Of a stretch of 64,000 bases of DNA, positions 47,265 through 59,889 are shown piece by piece. A program made the translations under genes and the position numbers. Numbering within the stretch: position 1 is the stretch's first letter; every line of letters starts with the position of its first letter. The stretch covers positions 13,565,501 to 13,629,500 of the forward strand of contig NW_026947492.1 in NCBI RefSeq assembly GCF_034190915.1. Reading direction: 5' to 3'. The notes under the pieces are model-generated. The model worked only from the letters and a program-made list of their open reading frames with translations. It did no database searches and was not told where the DNA came from. The stretch comes from Cavia porcellus (Eukaryota; Chordata; Mammalia; Rodentia; Caviidae).

Positions 47265-48365
47265 CCCTGCCTCCAGCAATAGATGAGAGTTCAGTTTTGC
47301 ATACTTGTCACACCAGCTACTGTATGTAGCCATTGTGCAATTAAGTTTTATTTCTATGATTGCTAATGAAGGTGAGCTTGTTTTCACAGGCAAACTGGCC
47401 ATTTACATATCTTTATTTGTGAAGTGTCTGATCCAATTATGGTGTTTGTTTTTAAATTGGGTTGTTTTTATACATATTCTTATTGCCAAGATTTTTTAAA
47501 AATTTTAGACATAAATCCTGGGGGGAAAATACTTTCTCCCTACTCTAATTTTTGGTTTCCCTTTTTATTTCCTTAGAAATGTATTTCAAAGAAAAGAACT
47601 GAAAATTTTAATTTGGATGGAATTTATTTTGTCACTTTTTTATAATTAATGTTTTATTTGCCTTTCACTGTCCAGCCCAAGACTGGAAAAATTTCTTCCT
47701 GTGTTTCCATCCTTGTAAACTTTAGGTTGAATTTAATGATCTGTTTTAAGTTACCTTCTACATGTGGTGTGAAGTAAAGTTCAAGATTTATAATCTCCAC
47801 AAATGCCCGCTTACAAAACTAACACCACTTACAAAAAATGATTGTTGTTCCCTACCGTGTACCTTGGTCATTCAATTATTTGGGTTTACTGACCGAGATG
47901 TTGAAAAATCACCTAACCATTACCTGGGTCCTCTAGAATCAAACTTGAGTTGTGTCTGATCCCCACAGCAGCACCACGCTGTGGTGATTAGTGTGGCTTC
48001 CTAGGAAACATAGTCAGATAAGGTGACCTTCCAACTCCACTTCTCTTTACCCAAGATTTATTAGATAGTATAGATCCTTTGCATTTCCATATTCACACTG
48101 GAAATAGTTTGTCAAATTAAAAAAACATTAAAGTTTTGGATTGAGTTATTGTGACTCTAGGGATTAATTTGATAGGGAATTGATGTCTTATTGTTTATTA
48201 TTCTTCTAATCCATGAATATGGGATATATCTTGATACTTATTTGGGTCTTCTCTGATTTTTCTCAACAACGGTTTTGACTTTCAGTTGTCAGGGTATAGA
48301 CCTTGCAAATATTTATATGTGTAACTCCAGTTATTCTATGGTTTTGGATGCTATCATAAATCACA
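47265..48365 (-). mobile_element. Ancient L1, antisense (segment 2, ORF2 region)
   Basis: 'tgctaatgaaggtgagcttgttttcacaggcaaactggccatttacatatc', 'cttctaatccatgaatatgggata' and 'tctcaacaacggttttgactttcag' match the antisense of L1 ORF2 and nearby 3' sequence. Many indels are present and there is no open frame. Confidence 0.65.
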
Positions 48366-48758
48366 TTGCTTTTTATCTTTATTTTTAAAATTTTAATGTA
48401 TTAGAAGTACATTTTGTCATACATAATGCTTACATTCCTTGTGGGATGTTGGTCCATCCCTTTCCTTCCCTCCTTCCCCTTCCACCCATGTACTTTTCTT
48501 GGTGTGTGTTCATGTTTGCAGTACATGTTTACATGTCATGCATGGAATCAATACCTGTACACAACGCCCTAATTCTTCTTCATGCCTTATTCTTTCTCTT
48601 CCATTTCCTTCTCTGCCTCTCTTGCTCCCTTCTCCCTTTGAGAGTGATCTGCTCTGTGACTATCTACCTTTTACTTTGCTCTTTATTTTTACTCTAGGAT
48701 TTATAAAAAAACTCAAACTAGAAATTCCATTCGACCAGTTATTTTCCTTGTAGATATC
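48366..48758 (-). mobile_element. Possible second L1 3'-end fragment, antisense
   Basis: 'aaattttaatgtattagaagtacattttgtcatacataatgc' followed by a CTTCC-rich stretch resembles 18776-18900 and interrupts the older L1. Frames here are pyrimidine-rich artefacts. Confidence 0.35.
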
Positions 48759-49425
48759 TGTTGTAGTCAGAGTTTAGATTTAATAGAAGGGAAAAGATTT
48801 AATACATGATGCATAATTTATAGGACTATTTTACAATATTCATCCAAAGAGTCAAACACAAAAGAGTACAGGAGATCTGTCCACACACTAGAGACCCAAA
48901 GAATCCAGCCAAGGGCCTGGATTCCATGGCAATGTCCTGCGTGAGTCTGGCTGAACACCTAGAACCCATGACAATGTCCTCCATGAGTCTACCTGGAAGC
49001 CTAGAGCCCACAACAATGTCTCATGCAGGTCTGTATCAAGGACCTGCACTGGGAAGGCCCAAAAGTCAGTGGTGGAAGTCAGAAAGTGTGTGCCAGTGGG
49101 ATGAAGGATCTGTGCCTTCAGGCTGAGGGATCTGCACTGGAGCTAGGAAGCGATGCTCAGGTACAGACCAGAGCTCCTCCAAGGGACCACAGTCAACCTC
49201 AGAAGCAGCTGGGACTGGGGCGCCTCCCACAATGAGAACAGCTGAGTACATATCAGGAAAACTAGCTTGACAAACTTCTCCAGGACAAGCAGCCGCACAC
49301 CATCTTCCTCTCCAGTTCTCTTTTTTTTGTAATGCAGTTAACATCAATCCTCAGGCAGGTTAACCACACTCAGCTGATTCAGTTCCAATGGATGTTACAG
49401 GTTGACCATTAGTTAATCCACCACA
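48759..49425 (-). mobile_element. Solo LTR of an endogenous retrovirus, antisense (copy B)
   Basis: About 667 bp bounded by TGTTGTAGTCAG and TTAATCCACCACA. It is homologous to copy A at 13633-14291 in the same orientation. The flanking five bases (ATATC / GGATC) agree at only three positions, so the duplication has decayed. No viral coding region is attached. Confidence 0.65.
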
Positions 49426-49434
49426 GGATCTTCC

Positions 49435-49555
49435 CAAAAGAATGAAAGACATTACAGAGATAAATGCATACCCATGTTTATAGCAGCACAAGTCATAATA
49501 GCTAAATGTAATTTGGCAATATTCATCAACAGATGAATGGATAAAGAAAATCTTG
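49435..49555 (+). mobile_element. Short L1 fragment
   Basis: 'acccatgtttatagcagcac' and 'ttcatcaacagatgaatggataaagaaaat' match the sense strand of an L1 3' region. Confidence 0.55.
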
Positions 49556-49559
49556 TATT

Positions 49560-51250
49560 CACATTGTCATTAGAATTTATTTTTGTTGTTTTATGCATAG
49601 AAATACAATTGATCATGTGTATTGACCTAGCTTCCTGGGAAATACCAGTTGACTTAATTCCATTGGTTTTTAAGATTCCTTAAGATCTTCTATGTACATA
49701 ATACAACTGCTGTAAATAAAACCACTCACATTTCTTACAGCTAGCCTTTCTATGTCTTTTCTTTTGCTAGAACCTCCATTGTGAATCTGATAAAAAAGTA
49801 AGATTTGATACTGATAACAAAGGAAAAACATCACTCAAATGTTCAACTTCAAGTATGAAATAAGCTGTAAGTTTTCATAGATGTCCTTTACCAGGTTGAA
49901 AGAATTTTCTTTGCTGAGAGCTTTTATTATGACTGGTGAAATTTGTTAAGCACTTCTCCTGTGTATATTGAGATGGTCACATATTCTCCTTTATTTTCTT
50001 ATTATGGTGAATTTCAGTGTTTGATTTTCACGTTAAACCTGCATTATATTATTACTGAAAATGCTCTTTGATTGTGATACATATTCTTTTTATACATTAT
50101 TGAATTTAATTTGCTAATATTTATGAACATTTTTGCACCTATATTTATGAATGATATATTTTTGAAATTTTAGTTTTAGTTTTATTATTTTATTTTTATC
50201 ATAATATTACTGTCCTTTAAAATGAGTTGGCCAATTTTCCCTGTTTGTTATTTTCTGGAAAGTTTTTGTGAGAACAGTATTATTTTTTCTGTATAGATTT
50301 GATAGAACTCACTAGTAATACAACCTAAAGTTGTTTGCTTTTTAGGAAAGTTATTAATTTATTTAAATATATTTTACATTCACTAATACATTCATCACGT
50401 TAGTGCTTTTTGTTTGTGAAAATCTAAGTTTCTGTATGATGATTTTGATGTCATCTTCCTTCTGCCTGAGCTTCTGTAACATTTTTATATGCAGATATGC
50501 TGGTTACGAGTTCTTTTTATTTATTGTTATTATTTACATAAACAATTTGCATATTTATGGGAAACTGTGATAATGCAATACACAGTTAGCTTGTCAGCTT
50601 CTGTGTTTTAAGCTATGTTGCTTCCATTTTGGAGTCATATCTTTGTTGGATGTAGAAGTCTGGCTGGCTGGTTTTCTCTTACTTTGAAGGGGTCTCTCAG
50701 TTTTCTTCAGGCTTTTATTTTTTCTGGGGACATCTGCAGTTATTATTATTCTGCTTCTTTTACATATGCTTTTCTCATCAGGATGCTTTTGCAATTTTTC
50801 TGTTCCCTTTGATTTACAGTTTTGCTATCATGTGTCTTTTTCTACCTTTCCACATGCTCTTGGTTGAATGATTTAGATCTCTGGGTTTCCAATTGTCATC
50901 AAATTTGCTAAGCTTTGATCATTACTTATTTAAATACTCCTTTATTCTCGCCCTTAAACTCCAATTACACATATGTTAGATTGCTTTCTATTGTCTTGAA
51001 TGTGCTGATGATATGCTCATTTTCTTCCAATATTTTTTCTTTTGTAGTGTTAGTTTGGAGAATTCTTATTGCTTTGCTTAAAATTTCATGATTTGTTTTT
51101 TTGTAGCACCTAACCTGCTTTAAGTAAGTCCATTTAGTAAGTTTTTCATTTCAGAAATAAATAACATTTTTAGCTCTGGAAGTTCTAGATTGATTTTTTT
51201 AAATATAAAAGTTCATAACTTTTATATTTTTCTTTTAAATTCTCATAGCA
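49560..51250 (-). mobile_element. Ancient L1, antisense (segment 3, ORF2 to 5' part)
   Basis: 'tttcatagatgtcctttaccaggttga', 'tgtgtatattgagatggtcacatattctcctttattttc', 'aaatgagttggccaattttccctg' match antisense L1 ORF2. Further on, 'cttaaactccaattacacatatgttaga' and 'tttcatttcagaaataaataac' match the region upstream of ORF2. Together with segments 1 and 2, the order is that of one antisense element. Confidence 0.65.
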
Positions 51251-51385
51251 TTTAGTTTTAAATTTTTATTTTAAATTAATACATGATAATTGCCTATATG
51301 ATGAGGCACAGTGTGACATTTACAGGTATATAATGTGATGATAAGATCAGGGTAATGAGCCCTTCTGGAGTCTCCATTAAATGTC
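51251..51385 (-). mobile_element. L1 3'-end-like fragment
   Basis: 'aattaatacatgataattgcctatatgatgaggcacagtgtgacatttacagg...gatcagggtaatgagc' resembles an antisense L1 3' UTR. Confidence 0.4.
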
Positions 51386-52370
51386 CTGAGGTCCAACGAA
51401 CTCTCCCTGTCCTTGATGGCTGGAATCTTTCTCACTGCCCCATGAGGGCGATCGGAATTGTTTAGTTTACTGATTCTAATATCTGTTCTTTACCAGGCCT
51501 CATAGAGTATTTTCCGGCACATGTACAACTGAGTACTGAGAAACTAAGGGAGACCATCGTGTAAATTTTAGATCTCTTTTCCTGCACAGGTCCTTCTCTG
51601 TGGTTTTCTGTTCCACAAATTCTAGCTGCCCGGGCCTGCTCATGCTCTGATTTCTGCTCCTCAATTCAACAAGACTGCTATGCATCGCCCAGGCTGCTTC
51701 TGTTTATACTGTGGCCTTGAAAATGCTTCCAGACAGAATGCCTAGCCTAACATAGGAATCATCTAGCTTGCATCTCCTTTTTCAGAGATCACAATTCAGC
51801 ACTGCTTGTTCCCTAATGTCTGGAAACAATAGCCTCATTTCTTTTGTCCAGTTTCATAGCTATTTATTACAAGAGGAAATATCTGGTATCATGGTCATTG
51901 ATCTATTACATGATAGACAATGATATATTTTTATCCTGATGTTACAGAATTTTCATTGTGTTTATATTTCTCTTAAAGGAATCAACAAAGAGAGTATAAA
52001 ATCTAAAGAAAATGAGGGTGCATGACCTCTGTACAATTACACTAATTCACCTAACAGGAAATAAGATTAGTGGATTTGACTTAGGGGTAATAAATGCATG
52101 CTAGCCTATAGCAATCAACTCTTTAGAAGTCAAATGTTTAGTAAAACTTTATGTGATTCTGCCAGAAAATATAATGCTTATTACCAAGTTTTCAGAACTT
52201 GATTTTTGAAAAATATGAAAACATTTCTCTTTTATTTTTATAAAATATTTATCAATAATATTTATTCATTTATAATACGCTTTACTATGTACTGATACTT
52301 AACTCTATGCCACCTACTTTTTGACATAATTTTGAGTTATTACAACACTGTGAATTGTGTTTGTTTATTA
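51386..52370. other. Intergenic, AT-rich, nothing recognised
   Basis: No gene. A weak MIR/L2-like stretch lies near 52260-52340. Confidence 0.4.
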
Positions 52371-52386
52371 TCTTCACTTAATAGTT

Positions 52387-52538
52387 AATAGTTTTTATTT
52401 TTTGAGACAGGGTCTTGCTGTGTAGCTTAAGCTAGCCTTGAGAGCACTACCTAGCCCAGGCTGGCCTGGAACATGTGGTTATCCTCCTGCCTCAGCTTCT
52501 TGAGAGTGGGAACATAGGTGTGTGCCACTACACTCAGT
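52387..52538 (-). mobile_element. B1 SINE (7SL-derived), antisense, with perfect 14-bp TSD
   Basis: 'tttttgagacagggtcttgctgtgtagc', 'ccaggctggcctggaacatg', 'cctcctgcctcagcttcttgagagtggg' and 'gtgtgccactacactcag' give an antisense B1. ttcacttaatagtt flanks it at 52373-52386 and 52539-52552 without mismatch. Confidence 0.93.
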
Positions 52539-52804
52539 TTCACTTAATAGTTGAAGAAAGTAATATTTAGAAATCTAAAATAACATGCCTGACAACATAC
52601 AACTAGGAAGAGTTGGAGATTTGAGTCAAGGAAGGCAATTTGACTAAAAAAAGCCATTTAAGCATTGGAATATCCTTAGCATCAACTTCTATCAATCTTC
52701 ATGATTGTTTAAAATTTAAAATCAAACATCTAAACTTTTTTTGTTTCTAAGTATCATTTGGAGTACTCAAAGAATGGAATATATAAGAAATAATGTGGAC
52801 CCAT

Positions 52805-52805
<1 letters not shown>

Positions 52806-52841
<36 letters not shown>

Positions 52842-52854
52842 TATATATATATAT
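52806..52854. repeat. (TA)n microsatellite with one interruption
   Basis: AT dinucleotides to 52836, gtac, then more AT units. Confidence 0.96.
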
Positions 52855-53314
52855 TTGCTAAGGAATGCATTTGGTTTCTTCTTAGTTTGAGGGCATCCCA
52901 GCCAAATGGAGCAATATCTAAATCAACAGCAGAAGCAGGAAACTACAGAGCACATCAGTTCAAATGCAGTATGGCTGTGTTCCATAACAACGTCACAAGG
53001 ATGCTGTAAAGGGCATCACATTTTAGATACATACAAAAGGAATCACATTTTAGACACATAAGGTGCTAGTGATGAGAATGTGCATATTAAATTCTTAGAC
53101 ATATTTGGTATAACAATGATTATAACACCTGCACGGATTTAATTAGTGCTTTTCTTGTGAAGAACATAAAATACTGGAATATACTATGGAATGTTACTAT
53201 CAATGGTTTTAGGAGGGAAAAATCTTTCACCAAATATGAGAAAAGTAAAGCAAAAGACAGGAGCTGGACAAGTACATGGAGGGGCCAATGTGTTGGCGTA
53301 ATGGAGAGGAGACC

Positions 53315-53575
53315 TGTCTTCGTCACTTTCCTCACTGCTGATCCAAATACCTGACACCCACAGCTTACAGGAGGAGAAGTTTATTTTGACTCACATTTTA
53401 GAAGTTTCAGTCCATGTTTGGCAGGCTCATATACAAAAACAGGATGGTACATGTGGGTCTGGGTAGAGGAAAGCGATTCTCATCACAGTGGCCTGGGAGC
53501 AGAGAGAGAGAGAAGGGAGAAGTTGGAAAGGAGACAGACATTTTCAGGTCACACTCCTAGGGACTAAACGGTAAG
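53315..53575 (-). mobile_element. ERVL-MaLR-like LTR, antisense, truncated
   Basis: 'tcgtcactttcctcactgctgatccaaatacctgacacccacagc', 'ggaggagaagtttattttgactcac' and 'gtttcagtccatg' match the other antisense copies. The right end is missing after 'cactcctagggact'. Confidence 0.7.
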
Positions 53576-54600
53576 CATTGCCAACTCGTGGTTCAGAGCT
53601 TTGAATTTGAACTTTGTCCATTAGATAATGGGAGATTGTCTAAACAGTTCCAAAAAAGAAATTAATAAGATAGAAATAACCTTTAGTTGTTGAAGAGTAG
53701 GGTGAGTTATAAATAATATATTGGCAGAAGGAGAGAATTAAGTAATGAAACATTTAAGATAATTCAGGAAATTAAGATGTAAGGATTTGGAGTAAAGGCA
53801 GAGGACATGAAGAAATAGGATGAACAGTAGAGTTCCTACAGAGTGAGAAATGGCAGATCTTGGAAATGACCAAAGATGGCAGACAGTGGGGAACAAAAGG
53901 GACCGCAAACTCCAAACTTGTAGACTAGATTGATAATGGTACCAATGGTAGAAATTCAGAGCTGGCATTGCTGAGTGTCCACCATGTACCAGGTACTGTT
54001 TCATGCACGTGTGAGGATCCACTAATGAACAGAGTTTTTCCTTGCATGGGGCTCATGCTCCTGTAGAAGACACACTAACACGCTGTGCTCCCACTGGGCC
54101 CTGTTCTTGGTCATGCCCTCACCTCTGATGCTGTATTGTGTTCTCTGCCAATGTGATAGCAACATAGCAAGAGCCATGCTTGTAATTTCAAATTTTCTAA
54201 CAGCCACATAAAAGCAAAAGAAGAAAACAAGTGTAGTGATTTTTTTTACTGTATATTTCACCCAATATTTCAATATAGTATCATGTAATAAATATCCATT
54301 GTTAATGAGATATTTGTGTTCCATTCTCATACAGAGGTTTTGAAATTTATTGTATATTTTAAAACTTATGCTACTTCTTAATAGAGAAGCTAAATTTTCA
54401 ATAGTCCACATAAAATATAATTCTATCAACACAGTAAGTTTGTGTTGTGCTTAACAGAAAAGTATTTCCACTGTTTTAGCTCTGTAACCTGTCTGGACAT
54501 GTCCGAAGTGGTCAGAAGCCAACAATGGCTGTGGCTACCATATTGAACAGCAGAGTTATTATCACCTGGTCCCTTTCTAGTCTATTTTATGTTTCATTTT
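53576..54600. other. Intergenic, nothing recognised
   Basis: No gene. The open frame at 53738-54022 has no recognisable domain. A p53-type half-site (GGACATGTCC, 54495-54504) is the only motif noted. Confidence 0.4.
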
Positions 54601-54619
54601 TGTTAACAGTTAGATCTCA

Positions 54620-54974
54620 ATTGTACCAAATGCCTCACGTTCAGAGGTGGAACTTTTGGGAGTTGACTGGACCATGATGGGGAGACACATCCTTCAGTGG
54701 ATTAATCCATTAGTGAGTTCCTGGCTGACTGTGCTATTAAATGGGGCACTGGGTATGACCTAGCAGGGGATATTGTTGTCTCCTGTGCTTTCTGGCTGCC
54801 AGGGTTTTAGCAGCATTCCCCCACCATGCTTTTCTGCCATGAAGATTCTGCTTTGGAGACTGCCAACAGCACATGACTGAAAACTCTGCAATCAAAAACC
54901 AACATAAACCTTTCCTCCTTTATGTTGCTGGTGTTGGGTATTTTGTGCTAGCAACAACAAGGTGACTAATACTA
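54620..54974 (+). mobile_element. ERVL-MaLR-like solo LTR, sense
   Basis: 'gaggtggaacttttgggagttgactggaccatg', 'ttagtgagttcctggctgactgtgc', 'accatgcttttctgccatgaagattctgc', 'cataaacctttcctcctttatgttgc', 'ggtattttgtgctagcaacaacaaggtgactaat' give the sense MaLR LTR layout. It is the only + strand copy in the window. Confidence 0.75.
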
Positions 54975-55477
54975 CTATACTTCCAGACAAACGTGCCTCC
55001 TACAATCCAGCAACTCCCTGCGTTATCTTATGAGTAGCACCATAGCTAAGGCTTAATTTTTCTCGTCCATCAATTGGAGATAGTAAAAGTCATTATTTCA
55101 TGGGTAACATATCAAGCCAATATGATTACACATGTAAAGTCACCTACAATTGGCTGGAACAGTAGTGCTTGTTCTGCTCTGTCTCTTGCCCCATTCTGTC
55201 TCACAGATAAATGTTAATTACTTTTTAAGGGTTCCCTGAACCCCAATTTAATATTGTCCACCATTTTATTTGAACATTCTTTCATTTTCAGAATTTAATG
55301 CCTACAGTTTAACCCTTGATTATAGATGCAGTTTTACCCTTTGCATCCATTATGTACATTGATGTTAGTTTTTTGATATCACATGACTCTTTCAGACCAA
55401 GACCATAGCTCTTCAACATTCCTAAGTGTTTTCCACAGTGCTGAGCTCACAGGTGAAAATAAATGTATGTACAGTTT

Positions 55478-55496
55478 TTGATTGATTGATTGATTG
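55478..55496. repeat. Short (ATTG)n run
   Basis: Four to five ATTG units (ttgattgattgattgattga). Confidence 0.9.
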
Positions 55497-55548
55497 AGGC
55501 TGTTTCTGAGGTATTCTTATTGACCAAGGCAATTCTATTTCGACACTT

Positions 55549-55604
55549 CAGTGCTGTATGGATAATTATGACTATGAATTCAGTGGTGTATGGATAATTA
55601 TGAC
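55549..55604. repeat. 24-bp duplication, period 32
   Basis: cagtgctgtatggataatta... (55549-55572) recurs as cagtggtgtatggataatta... (55581-55604) with a single mismatch. Confidence 0.85.
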
Positions 55605-55850
55605 ATGACTTTCCTCTGATGGTGTCCAACATTATCAAATAACTATGCTACATTTTACAACAAATTAATTTTTCTTTATGTGAGTTAGTGTAATCACATT
55701 TCAAAAACTTTTGAAAAATAAAGGAGAGAAAAAAATCAATCTATAAAGCTACCACAGTCCTTGCTATTTTGGTATTTTCATCATTCAATTTACTCATATT
55801 ATTAAGACAATATATTGATAAGTTTCTGCTGATGGGTTACTAGGTAGGAA
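55605..55850. other. Intergenic, nothing recognised
   Basis: AT-rich. No gene or repeat that I can name. Confidence 0.4.
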
Positions 55851-55867
55851 AGAGCCTGCTTTCCAGC

Positions 55868-56056
55868 AGATGTAAAGGCACATATCTGTAATTCCCCACA
55901 ATCTCCAAATCTGAGGCATGAATACTGCAAGTCTGACTATAAGATGAGCAATTCAGTGACTTATTAAGATCCTGTCTCAAAATAAAATAAAAAGGGGTAG
56001 GAATGTAGTTTAGTCTGAATGTTCTGGGTTCAGTTACCAATAATGCAAAAAAAGAG
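55868..56056 (+). mobile_element. B1-ID composite SINE, old
   Basis: 'gtaaaggcacatatctgtaatt', 'gacttattaagatcctgtctcaaaataaaataaaaagg' is B1-like, followed by an ID-like part 'ggtaggaatgtagtttagtctgaatgttctgggttcagttacc' and an A tail. The order B1 then ID is seen in squirrel, dormouse and related rodents rather than mouse. Confidence 0.65.
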
Positions 56057-58180
56057 GCTGCTTTATTTTTTCTCTGTATGATGAAACTGAGGCTCAGAGG
56101 TTCAAGAAAATTGTTCAAGTTTTTATTGAAAATCAGTGTGAAGATGTAAGCCGGTATCTTGATAGCTTCTTCCAGCATGGACCCCACAGGTTACCGTAGG
56201 TTACATTCCCACCAGAAACCACTGTTCTGAGTTTTCATGACTAATATGAATGAAAACAAAAGGCATTGCCAACAATTGCATTGTCTTTATTTTCTTATGT
56301 ACTTAGTTGCTTTCTAAAACTGTAGTAAGATTTCTTAGCATCTGTAGGAAAATAGGAATTTTCAAAAACATGATTGTAGTGCTTGGTTGTATCTCATCCT
56401 GAAAAGGAACGTGGTTTCACAGCTAAATCACTGAGGCTTTGTTAGACCTTAAATAGCTTTGACAGTTTGAATTTGAGATTTTAACCCCTCCATAAGGATG
56501 TTAAACCAGCCAGAAAATTTGGAGCACTTGAGAAGTTCTACAGGTTGAGGAAACACAAATGGGCTGGAGGGAGCCGAATGCTCAGGACCCAGGGGCAGAC
56601 GGACGGAAGCAAGAAAGTTGTACATGGGGTGTCAGGGACTCGAGGCTCCTCAAATTTCATTGTTTTTGCCTTTTCCTATCTCTACTCATCTTTTTGTTCT
56701 TTTCTGTAGAATGGAATCTCCAGATTCTTTGCATTTTGAGTGGAAACTAGGAGAAAATGGTACCAGAATCGTCTTGCTTTCTTAAGTGGAAATGGGCACT
56801 TGTGTGTCTATTCAATGCATGTTTAAGAGCCCGTGGCATATGCAGAATGTGCAGAGGATTCAGAAATAGATACAGATGACATCAGAGGTGGGAAGCATCT
56901 TTCCTTGTTTTGTGTGTAACTGACGGGGCTCAGATGCTGCTGTGACTTGCCTGAAGACTTCTAACTAACCAGTTTAGTGTCATTCAAATAATTCCAGGTG
57001 CCCTATTTCTGGAAACTTTGAGTTGACACCACATTTGTTCACATTTATAGTTTGCTGTGCATAATTGTGAAGCAGGGGCCCAGGCTTCCTTCTTCAAAGG
57101 GAACAGAGTTGGAGGAAACTCCAGCCAAAGAGGCTGTTTCCTATCCACTTGGGCTTTACTGATACCGCTCCCATCTATCTCCACAAGATCCTTGTCCTGA
57201 GATTTAGGCTTTTATAATATAACTTTTATTTTACAGTGTTTTCCTTTTCTTATGTCTCTCCAGCCTCCTTGTCAGAAATCAGATCCCGGCCCGAGGCTTC
57301 CCGTATGAGCCCACAGACCAACTGTATTCAAGTTCAGTTTAAATATCATTCTAATGAATGGTCTCTTGCTACCTGAGGAACTCACCACTTTACTGAATGT
57401 GGTTCCAGAGGAGAGAATAACATTACGGCTTCTTCTCTTAGGGAGGCTAAAAGTCCAGCATGGAAGCCCAGCCAGTCTCAGAGACACGCTGCAAATGGCA
57501 CTGAGTGCTCCCCAGGGCATACCCTGTAGCATTGCTCTTTGGTGTGACAGTGACCTAGAACTCTAGGGCTTATCATTGGAGCTGTCCAGAACCCTAAAGT
57601 CTTCCTTGCAAACACCGCTTTCTTATCCTGCAGACAGCTCAGAAGTGGCTTTCAGACAGCTGGAGTTTCACTGGGGGATGGAGTGGAAGGTGGACTGGCC
57701 AAGCTGCAGCAGTAATTCGTCTGGTTTACTAGGTCAGTTTCCTGTCAGGACTCACAGTGGTTGGAAATTATTGTACAGCCCAGTTTCTTATTGACAGAGG
57801 CTTCATAGGCTCCCAGGATATTTGTTCCTGCCTTCATCCCGGAGGGAACAGCTTCTCTATAACCTTCCCAGGCTTTGCTGTTGCTACTGACGATTTGACA
57901 TTGCAGTATTAGAGCCTACAGTTCCACACTTGGGAGCCGACAAAGGGTCGATACTGGCTTTCTCAGGGCTGTTTCCAGTGAAACGCATCTGCAAGATAAA
58001 TTTCTCCTTTTTTAAAGGGAATTTCACTGACTTGTAAATGCAATCTGCTTTCTTATCTGTCTCCCTTTATCTGTGTTTGCATGCTGCTGTATTGGGTAGT
58101 CACAGGCCACATGTGGTTATTGCACTCTTGAAATAGGGCTAATCCAAGTTCAGATGTCCTCTAGCTACAAACTCCACATT
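56057..58180. other. Intergenic, weak MIR trace
   Basis: About 56075-56150 (gatgaaactgaggctcagagg) is a MIR antisense core. No gene. Frames near 57270-57790 have no recognisable domain. Confidence 0.4.
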
Positions 58181-58187
58181 AAATGAG

Positions 58188-58370
58188 AGGGGCGACCCGT
58201 GCCTATAATGTTAGCTATTGGGAGACTGAGGCAGGAGGGTCAAAAGTTCAGTGCCAGCCTGAGCAGCTCAGTGAGATCCTGTCTTAAAAATAAAAGACCA
58301 GAGAGGCAGCTCAGTGGTAGATCACCCCAGGGTTCAGTCCTCAGTACAAAAACAAGAGAGAAAAGAAAAG
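58188..58370 (+). mobile_element. B1-ID composite SINE
   Basis: 'cccgtgcctataatgttagctattgggagactgaggcaggaggg', 'gtgagatcctgtcttaaaaataaaa' (B1 part), then 'agaggcagctcagtggtagatcaccccagggttcagtcctcagta' (ID part) and an A-rich tail. Confidence 0.85.
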
Positions 58371-59880
58371 CATAGGTTAGACTTCATAAAAGATAAAGCA
58401 ACTTATTTAAAATTTCTGTATTGGCTACCTAATAAAATGATATTCTAATATATTAGGGTTGAATGAAAATATAAAATTAAATTCATTTTTTTTTTTTACT
58501 TTGTTCATGGAACCATATTATGGCTGCATGAAAGGCTCACCTTACATCTCTGTTGTGCTGTGTACCCATTTATTTTCTCTAAAATTCTGATTGCTTTTGT
58601 ATTCCTATCTGAGAAATGTGGGTTAGATTCCTACTTCCCGTATGTCATCTCTAGCTTCCGATGCCTCATCAGATGTTAGCATAATGTTGCCTGTGTCCCC
58701 TGGCTCTCAGGGAATTTTGTCGGTAGGAGGAAGCACTGTGGAATGTGTGCCCTGGATGGTAAGGAATTACAATTATTGGTTCGTGGTAGTTGCCACCTGT
58801 AATAGAGAATCCACTAAGTCTAGAATTCATCTACTTTGTGCAAGGGGAAAGCTGAAAGATTTTTTGCTTCCTAAGAGTTCAGAATAGCAGTTTGACAGCC
58901 TCAGACTATTCTTTGGTTTCTAGGTCCCGGACTAGATCTGAATAGGTGGAAGGAAACAAAAGGGCCATGGAACTGGGCGAGGAGAGATTGAAAGCTGCTG
59001 GCGTTTCACTTCTTTTGTTCTCTCTCTTGGCCATCGGGATGGAAACCGATGGGCAGTTGGTGGAGTGGACGCCTCTGCAGAGTGGCCTGATCAGATTCCT
59101 GAACTTCTAGGTCACTGGGCAGGATGGCGCCTGGCTGGAGCCACTGTTTGTCCCTTCTGACCTTGAGAGGTGTGACAAGTGGATTCACATTCACGGCTCT
59201 GTAAGCCTCTGTTGAGTATCTATGGTGTGCCGAACACTGATCTTATCTGACGAGAATTTGTGAGCAGGCTCAGGAATAAGCAGAGCAAATGAGAAAAAAT
59301 ACACCTTGGACATTAATTAGCACCAGCAGTGAAATAATCTAAAGACAAGAAGAGTGGAAAATTGTTTGCTCCTTCCTGAATTTTCTGCTTCTTTTTTTTT
59401 TAGAGTCCAGGGAACTTAACAGTTCTCTGGGAATGAATGAATTAGTGATTTGTATTAAAATAGACTTTCATTTATTAAATAGAACCATGTTGGCTGAGAT
59501 TTATCTTTTAAATTCCCAAATAATCTGCCAGAGATGTTGGGAACAGTTTTGAGCAAATAAGGATTAAAAAAAAATGCTGAATGGATTAACAGTTAACTGA
59601 TAATGTAGGTCCCTGAGAAGATGGATTGGCTGTCAGATGGAAGAAATTATTTCTTCCTTCAATCATACAAATATAGTTTCATATTAATACAAAAATGCCA
59701 TCATATAATTTGTAGTCAAGGCTGGTATTTTTTTTTTCTGTTTATGTTTAGTTTATTTTCCCTTGGCTCATTTCTCCATCAGTTTTACTTCCTTCCCAGA
59801 AACACAAGTGAGAATCCTAAGATATCTCTTCCCTTAACTTTTTCTATGCTCATATAATTATAAACAAATGCCGCCATGTA
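58371..59880. other. Intergenic, nothing recognised
   Basis: No gene or clear repeat apart from T and A runs. Confidence 0.4.
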
Positions 59881-59889
59881 CAGATGACA

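Noticed and set aside
54495..54504. Single p53-type half-site GGACATGTCC
   Set aside because: The adjacent decamer has two mismatches, and about 15 single half-sites are expected by chance in 64 kb.
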